This document shows positions 45,157-54,973 of a stretch of DNA of 61,802 nucleotides, in pieces. How positions within the stretch are numbered: position 1 is the first letter of the stretch; every line of letters starts with the position of its first letter. The notes under the pieces are model-generated. The model searched no databases and was not told where the DNA came from. It worked only from the letters and a program-made list of their open reading frames with translations. Origin of the DNA: Flavobacteriales bacterium (GTDB taxonomy: Bacteria; Bacteroidota; Bacteroidia; Flavobacteriales_D; Cryomorphaceae). The DNA is taken from positions 1 to 61,802 of the forward strand of contig JAKVAV010000002.1 of assembly GCA_022448105.1 (NCBI GenBank), read 5' to 3'. Made by a program: the position numbers and the translations under genes.

Positions 45157-46218
45157 ATGAGTAAGCATATTGGTGGAATCCAGCAAATAGGCATAGGTAC
45201 GAGTAATCTTCACGAAGAGTGGTCGTGGTATCGTAGAAACTTTGGAATGGACATTCGAATTTTTGAAGATGCCGCAGATGCACCTTTAATGACTAAATAT
45301 ACTGGCGATAAGGTTCAAAACAGGGTGGCTGCCCTCGCTCTAAATATGGAGGGTGGCGGTGGATTTGAAATTTGGCAATATGCCTCTAGAGCTCCTAAGC
45401 CTGCTGACTTTCCAATTACCCTAGCTGAAATAGGCTTTCTAGGAGCTAAAATGAAAACTAGAGACGCTAATCGTGCGCACGCACACTTAAAGGAAAATGG
45501 GGCATCACTTCTTACAGAAGTTATTTCAAACCCGCTCGGTCAAAGCCATTTTTATCTAAAAGACAAATCAGGGAATCTATTTGAGATTATCGAAGCGCAA
45601 GAATTCTTCAAGAATATCGATAGTCCCGTGGGGGGAGTTTACGGCTGTATGATTGGAGTTTCCAATATGGATAAATCCATAAAGTTCTATCAGAACGTTC
45701 TCGATTTTGACGTGATAAAATTAGATGAAGTAGGTGTTTTTGAAGACTTTACTGGTATCCCAGGGTCGAACCAAAAGTTTCGCAGAGTCATTCTTGAAAC
45801 GAGCAAGATGCCTAAAGGTCCTTTTGCACCACTTTTAGGAACGAATCAAATAGAGCTACTCGAACCACTCGAAAAAAAAGGCAAGAAGATTTTTGAAAAT
45901 CGTTTTTGGGGTGATTTAGGATTTATACATCTCTGTTTCGATGTACAAGATATGGACGGATTGAGGGAGAAAGCAGAAGCCAGACATCATCCTTTTACGG
46001 TCGATAGCGCGGATAGCTTCGACATGGGGAAAGCGGCAGGAAGGTTTGCTTATGTCGAGGACCCTGATGGAGCCTTAATTGAGTTTGTGGAGACTCATAA
46101 ACTCCCAATTGTAGAGAAATGGGGCTGGTACCTCAACTTGAAAAAAAGAGGGGATCAGGGAAGGTCTCTTCCGAAATGGGTGCTCAACTGCTTCAAATTT
46201 AATCGGGTTAAAAACTAG
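45157..46218 (+). CDS. Two-domain VOC (glyoxalase/dioxygenase-fold) protein
   Basis: 353 aa, cytosolic. There are two VOC domains: about 5-150 (GGIQQIGIGTSNLHEEWSWY, FYLKDKSGNLFEIIEA) and about 157-320 (GCMIGVSNMDKSIKFYQNVL, YVEDPDGALIEFVETH). In each, the strand pattern ends with the D(P/K)(S/D)G..(F/I)E element, whose Glu is a usual metal ligand. His in LGFIHLCFDVQDMDGLR is a candidate second ligand. Two-domain members include extradiol dioxygenases and 4-hydroxyphenylpyruvate-type enzymes, but the exact reaction is not inferable. It is coupled to the SDR gene upstream, so a joint pathway is likely. Its end overlaps the convergent nth by 11 bp. Confidence 0.82.
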   Translation: MSKHIGGIQQIGIGTSNLHEEWSWYRRNFGMDIRIFEDAADAPLMTKYTGDKVQNRVAALALNMEGGGGFEIWQYASRAPKPADFPITLAEIGFLGAKMKTRDANRAHAHLKENGASLLTEVISNPLGQSHFYLKDKSGNLFEIIEAQEFFKNIDSPVGGVYGCMIGVSNMDKSIKFYQNVLDFDVIKLDEVGVFEDFTGIPGSNQKFRRVILETSKMPKGPFAPLLGTNQIELLEPLEKKGKKIFENRFWGDLGFIHLCFDVQDMDGLREKAEARHHPFTVDSADSFDMGKAAGRFAYVEDPDGALIEFVETHKLPIVEKWGWYLNLKKRGDQGRSLPKWVLNCFKFNRVKN

Positions 46219-46891
46219 ATAAGTCTACCCCTGGATTTTTTCTTAGCCAGTTATCAATCACTGGTTTTCTTCCTATGTTCCGCGTTATGTAGTCTTTTCG
46301 TAAGTCCATTCCGCGGGCAGGAGAATACTCTCTTCCGTAATAAATTATTTGAAGATGAAGCTTGTTCCACAACTCCTTTGGGAATAGTCTTTTGGCGTCT
46401 TTTTCTGTTCGCTCTACGTTTTTACCAGTGGTTAGTCCCCATCTGTATATCAGTCGATGAATATGAGTGTCGACAGGAAAAGCAGGTATTCCAAATGCCT
46501 GTGACATCACCACTGAAGCCGTTTTATGACCAACCCCTGGTAGTGTCTCGAGGTATTCCAGATCTGCTGGAACTTCTCCGTCTTTTTCTAAAATTAATCT
46601 GTGAGACAGCTCGTGGATCGCTTTACTTTTCCGAGGGGATAGACCGCAGGGCCTAATGATTTCTCTTATTGTTGAAACCTCCAACTTAGACATGGCATAA
46701 GGGTCAGGGCCTAGTTTAAACAGGGAGGGTGTCACGGTATTAACTCTAGCATCTGTGCACTGAGCGCTCAACAAGACCGCAACCAAAAGGGTAAATGCAT
46801 CCGAATGATCGAGCGGTATGCCTGTAGTCGGATATAATTTTTCCATCTCGGTAATGATGTAATTGACTTTTTCCTTCTTGTTCATTTGCAA
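46208..46891 (-). CDS. nth: Endonuclease III lacking the Fe-S cluster
   Basis: 227 aa. It is a DNA glycosylase/AP lyase for oxidised pyrimidines in base excision repair. The helix-hairpin-helix LETLPGVGHKTASVV carries the catalytic Lys, and FPVDTHIHRL the catalytic Asp. LLSAQCTDARVN is the usual N-terminal signature. The C-terminal region that normally holds Cys-X6-Cys-X2-Cys-X5-Cys for the [4Fe-4S] cluster reads YYGREYSPARGMDLRKDYIT and has no cysteine at those positions. The glycosylase core is otherwise full length, so this is a cluster-less form rather than a truncated gene. Confidence 0.92.
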   Translation of the reverse strand: MQMNKKEKVNYIITEMEKLYPTTGIPLDHSDAFTLLVAVLLSAQCTDARVNTVTPSLFKLGPDPYAMSKLEVSTIREIIRPCGLSPRKSKAIHELSHRLILEKDGEVPADLEYLETLPGVGHKTASVVMSQAFGIPAFPVDTHIHRLIYRWGLTTGKNVERTEKDAKRLFPKELWNKLHLQIIYYGREYSPARGMDLRKDYITRNIGRKPVIDNWLRKNPGVDLSSF

Positions 46892-46902
46892 TTACATTAA
46901 TT

Positions 46903-47376
46903 CTACCACGATTCGAACGTGGCAGTATTTAAATCTTTATGTATTAGCCGAGATTTGAAGTCTCCATCTTGAGAATAGTTGACGATGTGGTTTTGGTCAT
47001 CAAAAATCTCAAAAAGGATAACATTCTTGATGTGAAGGACGTCAGCCTTATCGATTTTGCCTGTTTCTAAATATATCCAAGTCACATCAGGGTCTTTCTC
47101 ACTTCCCAAATAGCTCAAAGGTATGCTTGTATCCCCCGAAGCTATTTCGAAGTTTTCAAAAATGTATTCAACCATCACCATATCAGTCTTATCGTGAACC
47201 TCTGAGTCTAAAATATCTACAAGTTCACCTGATTTGTTTTTGAGAGCATTTTCTAAGTCGTCAGTGAAAATTCGAATGCTAATCTGATATGCCATTTCAC
47301 TAATGTCGTACTCAACTTGGGTAAGCCCAACATGATAAGAATGAAAAAATATGAGAATGATCGTTATGAAATGCAT
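46903..47376 (-). CDS. DUF6702 family protein
   Basis: 157 aa. A short signal peptide (MHFITIILIFFHSYHVG) precedes a single domain whose pattern fits DUF6702: VEYDISEMAYQISIRIFTDD near the start, a central SYLGSEKDPDVTWIYLE, and NVILFEIFDDQNHIVNY near the end. It should be periplasmic or surface-located. DUF6702 genes are often next to HupE/UreJ-family and M1 peptidase genes in Bacteroidota, as here, though this gene is divergent from them. A TAATTTTG box at 47382-47389 on the minus strand may be its promoter. Confidence 0.75.
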   Translation of the reverse strand: MHFITIILIFFHSYHVGLTQVEYDISEMAYQISIRIFTDDLENALKNKSGELVDILDSEVHDKTDMVMVEYIFENFEIASGDTSIPLSYLGSEKDPDVTWIYLETGKIDKADVLHIKNVILFEIFDDQNHIVNYSQDGDFKSRLIHKDLNTATFESW

Positions 47377-47513
47377 GATCGCAAAATTACACTCTTAACC
47401 CTAATCCATTGCAATTCTTGAGCATCCTATTTCGTAGTGAGGAGAGAAACTTAATTGAAGTCAACAAATTTAAGCCAGACTTTTAATCATATTTGCAGCT
47501 CAAACTAGTCTTC

Positions 47514-48086
47514 ATGTTTTCAACTTATCTTGAGCTTGGACTTCGGCACATTGCTGATTTTGATGCCTACGACCATATGGTTTTTCTTTTGGCCCTTGTC
47601 GCCTCCTACCAAATTATGGACGTAAAAAGAATGTTTTGGCTGGTCACTTCCTTCACCGTAGGTCACAGTTTTACTTTAATACTCTCCACATTAAATCTGG
47701 TAAGTATTAATTCTGATTATGTTGAATTTCTAATACCTCTCACCATTCTCATTACTGCAATTGCCAATCTTATTCAGGGCAAAAGAAGAGCAGGAAGCTC
47801 CATGGGAGTAAATTATGCTTTGGCGGTCTTTTTTGGATTGATTCATGGCTTGGGTTTTAGCGGTTATCTCAAGGCAATCTTAGGAAAGGGAGACACTTTT
47901 ATTCCCTTGCTTGGATTCAATATAGGTGTTGAGCTTGGTCAGCTGATTATCGTCGTAGCAATTATGCTCATTGGTTCCCTTCTTTTTCAAGTTTTCCGTT
48001 TTAAACATCGCGATTGGATTCTGGTTATATCAGGCATCTGCGCGGGTGTCGCGCTGGTATTAGCGAAAGAAACTGTCTTTTGGTAA
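47514..48086 (+). CDS. HupE/UreJ family membrane protein
   Basis: 190 aa from the ATG at 47514. A TTG at 47493 is open but adds only MQLKLVF. The family signature is visible: GLRHIADFDAYDHMVFLLAL, with conserved His and Asp, then FTVGHSFTLILS, and FFGLIHGLGFSGYL later. About six membrane helices are predicted. HupE/UreJ proteins are thought to be nickel or metal permeases/accessories in urease and hydrogenase loci, but in Bacteroidota they also occur alone. No urease or hydrogenase gene is in this window, so a general metal-transport role is only inferred. The M1 peptidase gene begins 24 bp downstream. Confidence 0.85.
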   Translation: MFSTYLELGLRHIADFDAYDHMVFLLALVASYQIMDVKRMFWLVTSFTVGHSFTLILSTLNLVSINSDYVEFLIPLTILITAIANLIQGKRRAGSSMGVNYALAVFFGLIHGLGFSGYLKAILGKGDTFIPLLGFNIGVELGQLIIVVAIMLIGSLLFQVFRFKHRDWILVISGICAGVALVLAKETVFW

Positions 48087-48110
48087 ATTCGTCCCGTTTA
48101 TAAAAAATAC

Positions 48111-50399
48111 ATGAAATATCAACTTGCGGCCCTTTTGGCCTTCGTCACTTATTACTCCTTTGCCCAAGAAGGATCTCCAGACAAATTCAGGCAGCTATAC
48201 GATAAGCTCCCTACTCCTAACACATATCGGACAGCTTCGGGTGCGCCGGGGCATGAGTACTGGCAACAAAGGGCTGATTATGTAATGGAAATATCCCTTG
48301 ATGAGGAGAACAATGTGATTTACGGTGAAGAGGTAATCACTTATTACAATAATTCTCCTGATCCGTTGGATTATTTGTGGGTGCAATTAGACCAAAACAG
48401 ACGCTCTTTGGACAGTGACTCATACAAAACAAGTCAAAGTGAATTGAAAAGTAAATACTCTCTGAAAAGTCTTCAAAACCTTACACCTTGGTTTGATGGT
48501 GGCTTTAAAATTGACTTCGTGCAGGATACGAAGGGGAATGATCTTGACCACTCAATTATAAAAACTATGATGCGTATTGATTTGGACAAACCTCTAGTTC
48601 CGAATGGTGCAGTGAGTTTTAAAATTAAATGGCATTACAATATCAATGAGAGAGCAAAACTTGGAGGAAGATCAGGTTACGAGTATTTTGAAAATGAAAA
48701 CAATTCAATCTACGTTATTGCTCAGTTTTATCCGAGAATGGCTGTGTATATCGACAATGAGGGTTGGCAAAACAAACAATTTTTAGGAAGCGGAGAGTTT
48801 ACACTCACCTTTGGAAATTATGATGTAAAGCTGACCGTCCCAGCTGACCACGTTGTCGCTTCTACTGGTGAGCTTCAAAACGCAAAAGAAATTTTAGCTC
48901 CAAAGCATTTAGACAGACTGGAAAAGGCCAAAACTGCCGATCAACCAGTTGAAATTGTTACTCAAGCAGAAGCCGAAGAAGCAGAAAAAGGAAGATCAAA
49001 AGGGACAAAAACCTGGCATTACAAAGCGGAGAATGTGAGGGATTTTGGATGGGCCTCTTCACGAAAATTTATTTGGGATGCACAAGGTGTTCCCCTGAAG
49101 GAAAGAACAGTGATGGCCATGAGCTATTATCCCAAAGAAGCCAATCCTCTTTGGGGAGACTATTCTACGAAGACCGTGAAACACACCGTTGAAACCTACA
49201 GCAAATACACTTTTGATTATCCTTATCCGGTTGCCATTTCAGTAAACGCCGCGTCAATCGGTATGGAGTACCCTATGATTTGCTTCAACTTTGGGCGATG
49301 CGAAGAAGACGGTACCTATACTGAACGAACCAAATATGGTGTCATATCGGTAATCATCCACGAAGTTGGGCACAACTGGTTCCCAATGATCGTTAACTCT
49401 GATGAACGTCAGTGGACTTGGATGGACGAAGGACTCAACACTTATCTTCAATACTTAAGTGAGCAAGAATTTCAAAGAGGGTATCCAAGTAGGAGAGGAG
49501 AGCCTAGAAAGATTGTGGACTACATGAAAGGAGATCAGAGCAATATTAGCCCTATCATGACCAATAGTGAGTCGGTACATCAGCTAGGTAATAATGCTTA
49601 CGGAAAACCAGCCACTGGCTTGAATATCCTTAGAGAAACGGTTGTCGGTAGAGAACAATTTGATTTTGCTTTTAAAACCTATTCAAATCGCTGGAAATTT
49701 AAGCATCCTTCGCCGGCAGATTTTTTCAGAAGCATTGAAGATGCTACTGCTATCGACCTGGACTGGTTTTGGAGAGGTTGGTTTTACGGGACTGATAATG
49801 TAGACATAGGAATTGATTATGTAAAATATGCTCAACCTGCTTCTTTTGAAGCTGGAGGAATAAAAGTAGCCGCTTCAAATGCTAAAGAATCAGAAGCTCC
49901 GAGTATTTCAACCATGAGAAATGCTGAAGATATTCCTTTGACTTATGCTGACCGTGATACAACCTTGAAGGATTTCTACTACCACTACGATGAGAATGAA
50001 GTTTCAGATGGCGATAGGGAAAAGTTTGACAAAATAAAGAACGCTTTGTCTAAAGAGGAGAAAGCAATGATGCAAGATCAACGTCATTTTTATGAAATAG
50101 CTTTCACCAATCACGGAGGAATGGTCATGCCGCTGATTGTTGAATTCACTTTCGCTGATGGCGAAAAGGAGATCCAGCAAATTCCCGCCGAAATTTGGAG
50201 AAGAGGGGATACTCAGGTAAAGAAGGTTTTCGTAACAGATCGCCAGGCGACTAACATTGTTCTCGACCCGTATTTGCAGACGGCGGATGTCGATCTTTCC
50301 AACAATTCTTGGCCGGCCCAAGACGTACCGAGCAGGTTTGAGATTTATAAGAAAAAGCAAGAGGCTTCTAAGCCAAACCCAATGCAGCAGGCAAAGTAG
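48111..50399 (+). CDS. M1 family zinc metallopeptidase, secreted
   Basis: 762 aa. A signal peptide (about 1-18, ending SFAQ) is followed by an aminopeptidase-N-like beta domain (about 40-300) and the gluzincin core with HEVGHNW (zinc ligands His-Glu-His) and the third ligand Glu in WTWMDEGLNTYL 18 residues later. The expected GAMEN substrate motif of M1 appears only as GMEYPMI. The long C-terminal helical domain ends NPMQQAK, without a T9SS sorting domain, so it is predicted to be periplasmic or released. The gene follows HupE/UreJ after 24 bp and is probably in the same operon. This family is widespread in Bacteroidota and of undefined substrate. Confidence 0.9.
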   Translation: MKYQLAALLAFVTYYSFAQEGSPDKFRQLYDKLPTPNTYRTASGAPGHEYWQQRADYVMEISLDEENNVIYGEEVITYYNNSPDPLDYLWVQLDQNRRSLDSDSYKTSQSELKSKYSLKSLQNLTPWFDGGFKIDFVQDTKGNDLDHSIIKTMMRIDLDKPLVPNGAVSFKIKWHYNINERAKLGGRSGYEYFENENNSIYVIAQFYPRMAVYIDNEGWQNKQFLGSGEFTLTFGNYDVKLTVPADHVVASTGELQNAKEILAPKHLDRLEKAKTADQPVEIVTQAEAEEAEKGRSKGTKTWHYKAENVRDFGWASSRKFIWDAQGVPLKERTVMAMSYYPKEANPLWGDYSTKTVKHTVETYSKYTFDYPYPVAISVNAASIGMEYPMICFNFGRCEEDGTYTERTKYGVISVIIHEVGHNWFPMIVNSDERQWTWMDEGLNTYLQYLSEQEFQRGYPSRRGEPRKIVDYMKGDQSNISPIMTNSESVHQLGNNAYGKPATGLNILRETVVGREQFDFAFKTYSNRWKFKHPSPADFFRSIEDATAIDLDWFWRGWFYGTDNVDIGIDYVKYAQPASFEAGGIKVAASNAKESEAPSISTMRNAEDIPLTYADRDTTLKDFYYHYDENEVSDGDREKFDKIKNALSKEEKAMMQDQRHFYEIAFTNHGGMVMPLIVEFTFADGEKEIQQIPAEIWRRGDTQVKKVFVTDRQATNIVLDPYLQTADVDLSNNSWPAQDVPSRFEIYKKKQEASKPNPMQQAK

Positions 50400-50492
50400 A
50401 ATCTGTTAGTTGGGCTTATTATGAGCTGTTAGGTCACTCTGGGATTCTTAAGTTGAGATGCTTATCTTAGAATGCGTTTTAACTAACTTAAG

Positions 50493-53375
50493 ATGAGACA
50501 AATCCTAACCTTATTTGCAATCCTGCTTTTTACTTGGACCACGAAGGCTCAGGATGAGCCATGTGATGCGATTCCAATATCCTGCGGACAGACCAATATC
50601 ACGGGAAATTTTACCGGTAATACCCTTAACTCAGACTTACCAACTGGTTGCTTTATTACCACAAACCCAGGCCAACGCGATATTTGGTTCACCTTTGAAG
50701 CCGATGGAGAACAAGGATATTTTTTCTATTCGGATGACAACCTCGGTAATTCAGGGCCTCAACATATTGTGAAATTGTATAGAGCAGAATCTGGCTGTGA
50801 TGATCTCATTGCCATCCGGGACTGTCACTTGGAAGAAACTTTTCATGAAGTTTTTCCTGAAGGGACTTATTATGTCCAAGTTCGTGAAAGACTAGCAAAT
50901 GGCAGTGATAATGGTTACACCGCTGGACTAATCTGTTCGCCTGCTCCTGCTAACGATCTTCGGTGTGATGCTCAAGTTGTTCAATGCGGAGTAAATTATA
51001 CTGGCTCACTGGTAGGGTCTTCATACACGGAAATCACATGTGATCCACCAAGCCTCGAATATGAAGATGGTGGTGACGTCTGGTTCAAACTTGAAGCAGA
51101 GAGTTCTCAAACCTACTCGATTTTTGGTAAGAGTGGGCAGCGATTATCGATCTACCAAGTTGATTCTTGTGATGGATCCTTTTCTTTGACCGATTCAGGA
51201 TGTACCAGCCAGGATATCGAAGGTTTTACCGGTAGTGGGACCTACTATGTGTGTGCGTATCCATTTGATTATCAAGTTAAAAGGGCTTTAAGTTATAAAG
51301 TGAGGCTTGAATGTGGGGAATCTCAATTAAATCAAAACCCCTGCGACGCCATTAATATTGCCTGTGAGCAAGGTTCTATTTTAGGCTCAACTTCTAACGC
51401 TTCAGCAAATCAAGCTGAGTGTTCTTTGCAGGTTCCTGATGTTGGTCCTTCAGTTTTTTACAAATATGACTCTCAGATTGAAGGTAATCTTGAGCTGTAC
51501 GTTTGCAATTTTGATGAGATCTCAGTTTTCACTGGATCATGCGAGCAGCTCGAATGCCTGTCTTGGGGAGGTTCTACTTGTTCAAATAATCCATTGTCAG
51601 TTAATGTGTCGCCCGACACAGATTATTATATTATGGTTTGGGGTGGAAACGGAGACTTTGAGCTGTTTTATAATTGCCAAGAAGATAATTTTTGCTCTGA
51701 ATTAAATGGATTTGTTGGTGATGGATGCGATGACGGAGATGTGCTGACTTATAATACAGTGATAACTTCAGATTGTGAATGCGTCGGTGAACCGATTCCT
51801 GCTGGTTCCTTATGCCAAAATGCGATTCCAATTGCCGAGAATCCTTTCAGTATAAATTATTACAATCCGACTGTTGAATTTTTCTTACCATTTTATCATG
51901 AATTAAGCGATATCCCACCATTTTTGGACTCATTGGGCTCAGGACCAGTCGCCCCAGGATGTTACGTAGCAAACGATGTCGTTTTCTCCTTCACACCTGA
52001 GGTAGATAAATTCGTAGATATCACTGCTTCCATTACTGATGTAAATGTAGAGCCAAACATTACAATTTTGACGGGCTGTCCGTTTACGACAGCCCATATC
52101 GCAGAGGGTTGTGGCACCGATAACTTCTTTGTAAAGAAAATTGAGAATTTTTATGCCCTGGCAGATACGACCTATTACATCTTGATAGACGGTCAACCGC
52201 AATTAACGGGGTTTGATTTTAATGTGGATGCACTAGTTGAAGTCGTTCAGAAAACATTTTGTCCTGATTTGAATGCATTTCAATTCGATCCATGTGATGA
52301 TGGAAATCCATTCACCCTCGATGACCAAATAACTGAAGATTGCGGATGCCAGGGAACTCCCGCAAATCCAGGAGATTTTTGCGATAATGCATTGGAAATA
52401 ATCCCGACTCCCGGTTTGACAGTTTCCCCGACCCAATTCAATGAAGACGACGCAACCTTTTCAGGAGTAGAGCAATGCTCTGGAGTGGGTGGTTCTAGAG
52501 ACACGTGGTTTTATTTTGATGCCGTTACTACAAATATGATTGTAGGAGCCAAAGGTAAGTTTGCCGCTTATGATGTTGTCTTGGAGATTTTTGACGATTG
52601 CGGAGAGGAACCATTGGTTTGTAAAGACCAGAATGGTGGCGGACAACGAGAAGTTCACGTGCTTACAAACTGTACCGTTGGAGAAAGATATTATGTGCGA
52701 GCTTTCGATGGAAACGGCTTTTCGCCATTCAACAGGAACTTTTTTATCGCCGTTTCGTCTTTGCCAATCAATTCGCTAGAAGAGTCGAGTTGTGCTGGTT
52801 CACTCACATTGTCTGACAATATTGAAGCTGAATTACCAGCTTATCAATACCCGATTACCGACTGGATCTATGAATTTACCGAATTGGAATCACCCTTTAG
52901 CGTCATCGAGTTTGAGTCTCCGAATGGATCGTCAAACCAACTCACGTTGAATCAAGTACCTGAATTAGAAGCTGGGCGTAGCTACGAAGTGCGTGTGAAA
53001 GGCGGTATTCGTGACGGTCAGATTTTTGGTGATTATGGAGCGGCTTGCCCGATATCAATTGTCGAAATGAGCGGCATAGGATTGGTCAATTCAGGAAATG
53101 TTGACGATTTGACACAAGTAGAGATGGAGCTATTTCCGAATCCGACCAATGGCAATGAGGTATCACTTTCTCTAAGAAACCTTCCTGATGCAGAAGTAAG
53201 AATATTGGTGAGAATTTACGATTTAGCAGGAAGGCAAGTGCTGTTCGAACAGTACTCCAGCCAAGACAAATCAGGCATCTTTACGTTGGATATTTCGCAG
53301 CTTACTTCAGGCATTTACACGGTTTCTACTGAGGCAAAAGGTTTGATAACCGCAAAAAAGCTGCTCGTACAGTAA
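50493..53375 (+). CDS. Multi-domain PPC/CUB-like T9SS protein
   Basis: 960 aa. A signal peptide (about 1-19, ending TKAQ) is followed by several beta-sandwich domains of about 130 residues. Each opens with a CDA(I/Q)-like strand and holds the D-(I/V)W-F-(T/K) and YYVQV or YY(V/I)xV strands typical of pre-peptidase C-terminal (PPC) domains: about 20-145, 150-270, 280-390, 430-590 and 620-760. Two Cys-rich linkers of similar type (DGCDDGDVLTYNTV..., DPCDDGNPFTLDDQ...) separate the later domains. A Fn3-like module precedes a type A sorting domain (LFPNPTNGNEVSLSLR to KKLLVQ). Probably an extracellular adhesin or binding protein; no catalytic residue stands out. Confidence 0.85.
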   Translation: MRQILTLFAILLFTWTTKAQDEPCDAIPISCGQTNITGNFTGNTLNSDLPTGCFITTNPGQRDIWFTFEADGEQGYFFYSDDNLGNSGPQHIVKLYRAESGCDDLIAIRDCHLEETFHEVFPEGTYYVQVRERLANGSDNGYTAGLICSPAPANDLRCDAQVVQCGVNYTGSLVGSSYTEITCDPPSLEYEDGGDVWFKLEAESSQTYSIFGKSGQRLSIYQVDSCDGSFSLTDSGCTSQDIEGFTGSGTYYVCAYPFDYQVKRALSYKVRLECGESQLNQNPCDAINIACEQGSILGSTSNASANQAECSLQVPDVGPSVFYKYDSQIEGNLELYVCNFDEISVFTGSCEQLECLSWGGSTCSNNPLSVNVSPDTDYYIMVWGGNGDFELFYNCQEDNFCSELNGFVGDGCDDGDVLTYNTVITSDCECVGEPIPAGSLCQNAIPIAENPFSINYYNPTVEFFLPFYHELSDIPPFLDSLGSGPVAPGCYVANDVVFSFTPEVDKFVDITASITDVNVEPNITILTGCPFTTAHIAEGCGTDNFFVKKIENFYALADTTYYILIDGQPQLTGFDFNVDALVEVVQKTFCPDLNAFQFDPCDDGNPFTLDDQITEDCGCQGTPANPGDFCDNALEIIPTPGLTVSPTQFNEDDATFSGVEQCSGVGGSRDTWFYFDAVTTNMIVGAKGKFAAYDVVLEIFDDCGEEPLVCKDQNGGGQREVHVLTNCTVGERYYVRAFDGNGFSPFNRNFFIAVSSLPINSLEESSCAGSLTLSDNIEAELPAYQYPITDWIYEFTELESPFSVIEFESPNGSSNQLTLNQVPELEAGRSYEVRVKGGIRDGQIFGDYGAACPISIVEMSGIGLVNSGNVDDLTQVEMELFPNPTNGNEVSLSLRNLPDAEVRILVRIYDLAGRQVLFEQYSSQDKSGIFTLDISQLTSGIYTVSTEAKGLITAKKLLVQ

Positions 53376-53406
53376 TCGAATTAGCCTTACCTATACAAAT
53401 TAATGA

Positions 53407-53441
53407 GGGCTGCATGAATCCATGCAGCCCCTTCTTTTTTT
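53407..53441 (+). terminator. Terminator after the PPC-like T9SS gene
   Basis: A perfect 10-bp stem, GGGCTGCATG / CATGCAGCCC, with loop AATC and a T-rich tail (CTTCTTTTTTT). It lies between convergent genes, 13 bp before the stop of gap. Confidence 0.88.
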
Positions 53442-53454
53442 CAAAACTGCTTAA

Positions 53455-54927
53455 CTAGTAATAGTGCTTCCTTCTCACCTTAGCCACGTACTTCGCTAAT
53501 CGAATTACCTGTTTGGTATAACCATACTCGTTATCGTACCATACATAAAGAACCACGTTCTTCTTGTCTGGGTGCACCAATGTGGCTTGGCTGTCATAAA
53601 CAGAGCAGCAAGAATCGCCCACGATATCGCTAGAAACGAGCTCCGGCTCAATGCTGTAGTGAATCTGATTAACGAGATTACCCTCCAGCGCAGCCTTCTT
53701 AACGGCTTCATTCACCTCTTCTACGCTGGTCTCTTTGTTTAGCGTGAGATTCATGATCGCCAATGATCCATTTGGAACAGGAACCCTCACCGCATTCGCG
53801 GTTAGTTTATCCTTTAATCCAGGTATCACCTTCGTTACTGCCGCTCCAGCACCTGTTTCGGTGATCACCATGTTCAGCGCCGCAGAACGTCCTCTTCTCT
53901 CTTTCTTGTGGAAGTTATCGAGAAGGTTTTGATCATTGGTGTAAGCGTGAACGGTCTCTATGTGGCCTTTTTCGATTCCGTAATTTTCTTCAATCACACT
54001 CAGCACCGTACTGATTGCATTTGTAGTACAAGAAGCTGCTGAGAATACGCTCTCATTTTCTAAATCAAGTGTTCCATGATTAATTCCGTAAACGATATTA
54101 GGAACACCCTTTCCAGGTGCAGTGAGAATCACCTTGGAAACTCCTTTGCTACTTAAGTGTCTCGAGAGCGCCTCCCGATCTCTGAAAACTCCGGTATTGT
54201 CCAAAACGATGGCATCAGAAATACCGTGATCTTCATAATTTACTTCCTCAGGATTAGGTGCCTCAATCATTTTGACAATCTGTCCGTTGATGATGAGTGC
54301 TTTTTTCTCCAAGTCTGCAACCACAGTTCCTGGGAAAGGCCCGTGAACTGAGTCTAGACGAAGTAGATCTGCTCTTTTTACGATTTCTTTATCAGTTACT
54401 TTTCTGGTAACAATCGCTTTTAATCTGAGCTGTTGACCTCGTCCAAATTGTTGTATTAACTCACGAGCGGCGAGTCTTCCAATTCTTCCAAAACCGTAAA
54501 GGACCACATCCCGTGGCTCAAGATTTTGGTCAATTTCGTAAGCGGTAAAGCTATCCAGTTTACTACTTAGGAAAGCCTCAACCGTTCTGAATTCCTTTTG
54601 AGAATCCATCCACTCAGCTGCGAGCAGGCCAACGTCGATTTTTGAAGGAGCCAGATCCATTTCTACTAAAGCCATTGCGATGGCCGTAGTATCATAAATG
54701 GAAACAGGTCTTTCTACCACGTCGGCAGCGTACTTGTGCAAAAGCAGTACTTCGCTTACACGGGTATCGACGAGGTGGTTTCTAAAAAAAACAAGCTCCA
54801 CGGATTTCCCGTAGAGCAAGTTACCAACGGCATTGATCAATTTGACCGCAGCCTTTTTCTTCGTAATCCAGGAATCAAGCTCCTCATTATAGGTAGCTCT
54901 ACCTGCACTTAAAAGGTCAGTAGACAT
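53455..54927 (-). CDS. gap: Glyceraldehyde-3-phosphate dehydrogenase, long form
   Basis: 490 aa. It oxidises glyceraldehyde-3-phosphate to 1,3-bisphosphoglycerate with NAD(P). The Rossmann start VVLYGFGRIGRLAAREL is at about residue 141. The catalytic Cys is in SAASCTTNAIS (about 297-307), and the C-terminal WYDNEYGYTKQ is the usual substrate-binding end. Residues 1-140 are an extra N-terminal helical domain not present in classic ~335-aa GAPDH; long forms of this kind are known in Bacteroidota. The last residues (KVRRKHYY) are also typical of the long form. No other glycolysis gene is adjacent. Confidence 0.95.
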   Translation of the reverse strand: MSTDLLSAGRATYNEELDSWITKKKAAVKLINAVGNLLYGKSVELVFFRNHLVDTRVSEVLLLHKYAADVVERPVSIYDTTAIAMALVEMDLAPSKIDVGLLAAEWMDSQKEFRTVEAFLSSKLDSFTAYEIDQNLEPRDVVLYGFGRIGRLAARELIQQFGRGQQLRLKAIVTRKVTDKEIVKRADLLRLDSVHGPFPGTVVADLEKKALIINGQIVKMIEAPNPEEVNYEDHGISDAIVLDNTGVFRDREALSRHLSSKGVSKVILTAPGKGVPNIVYGINHGTLDLENESVFSAASCTTNAISTVLSVIEENYGIEKGHIETVHAYTNDQNLLDNFHKKERRGRSAALNMVITETGAGAAVTKVIPGLKDKLTANAVRVPVPNGSLAIMNLTLNKETSVEEVNEAVKKAALEGNLVNQIHYSIEPELVSSDIVGDSCCSVYDSQATLVHPDKKNVVLYVWYDNEYGYTKQVIRLAKYVAKVRRKHYY

Positions 54928-54973
54928 TTTGTTTGTAGGTGGGTTATTATGTTGATGGTTTAATTAAATGCAA

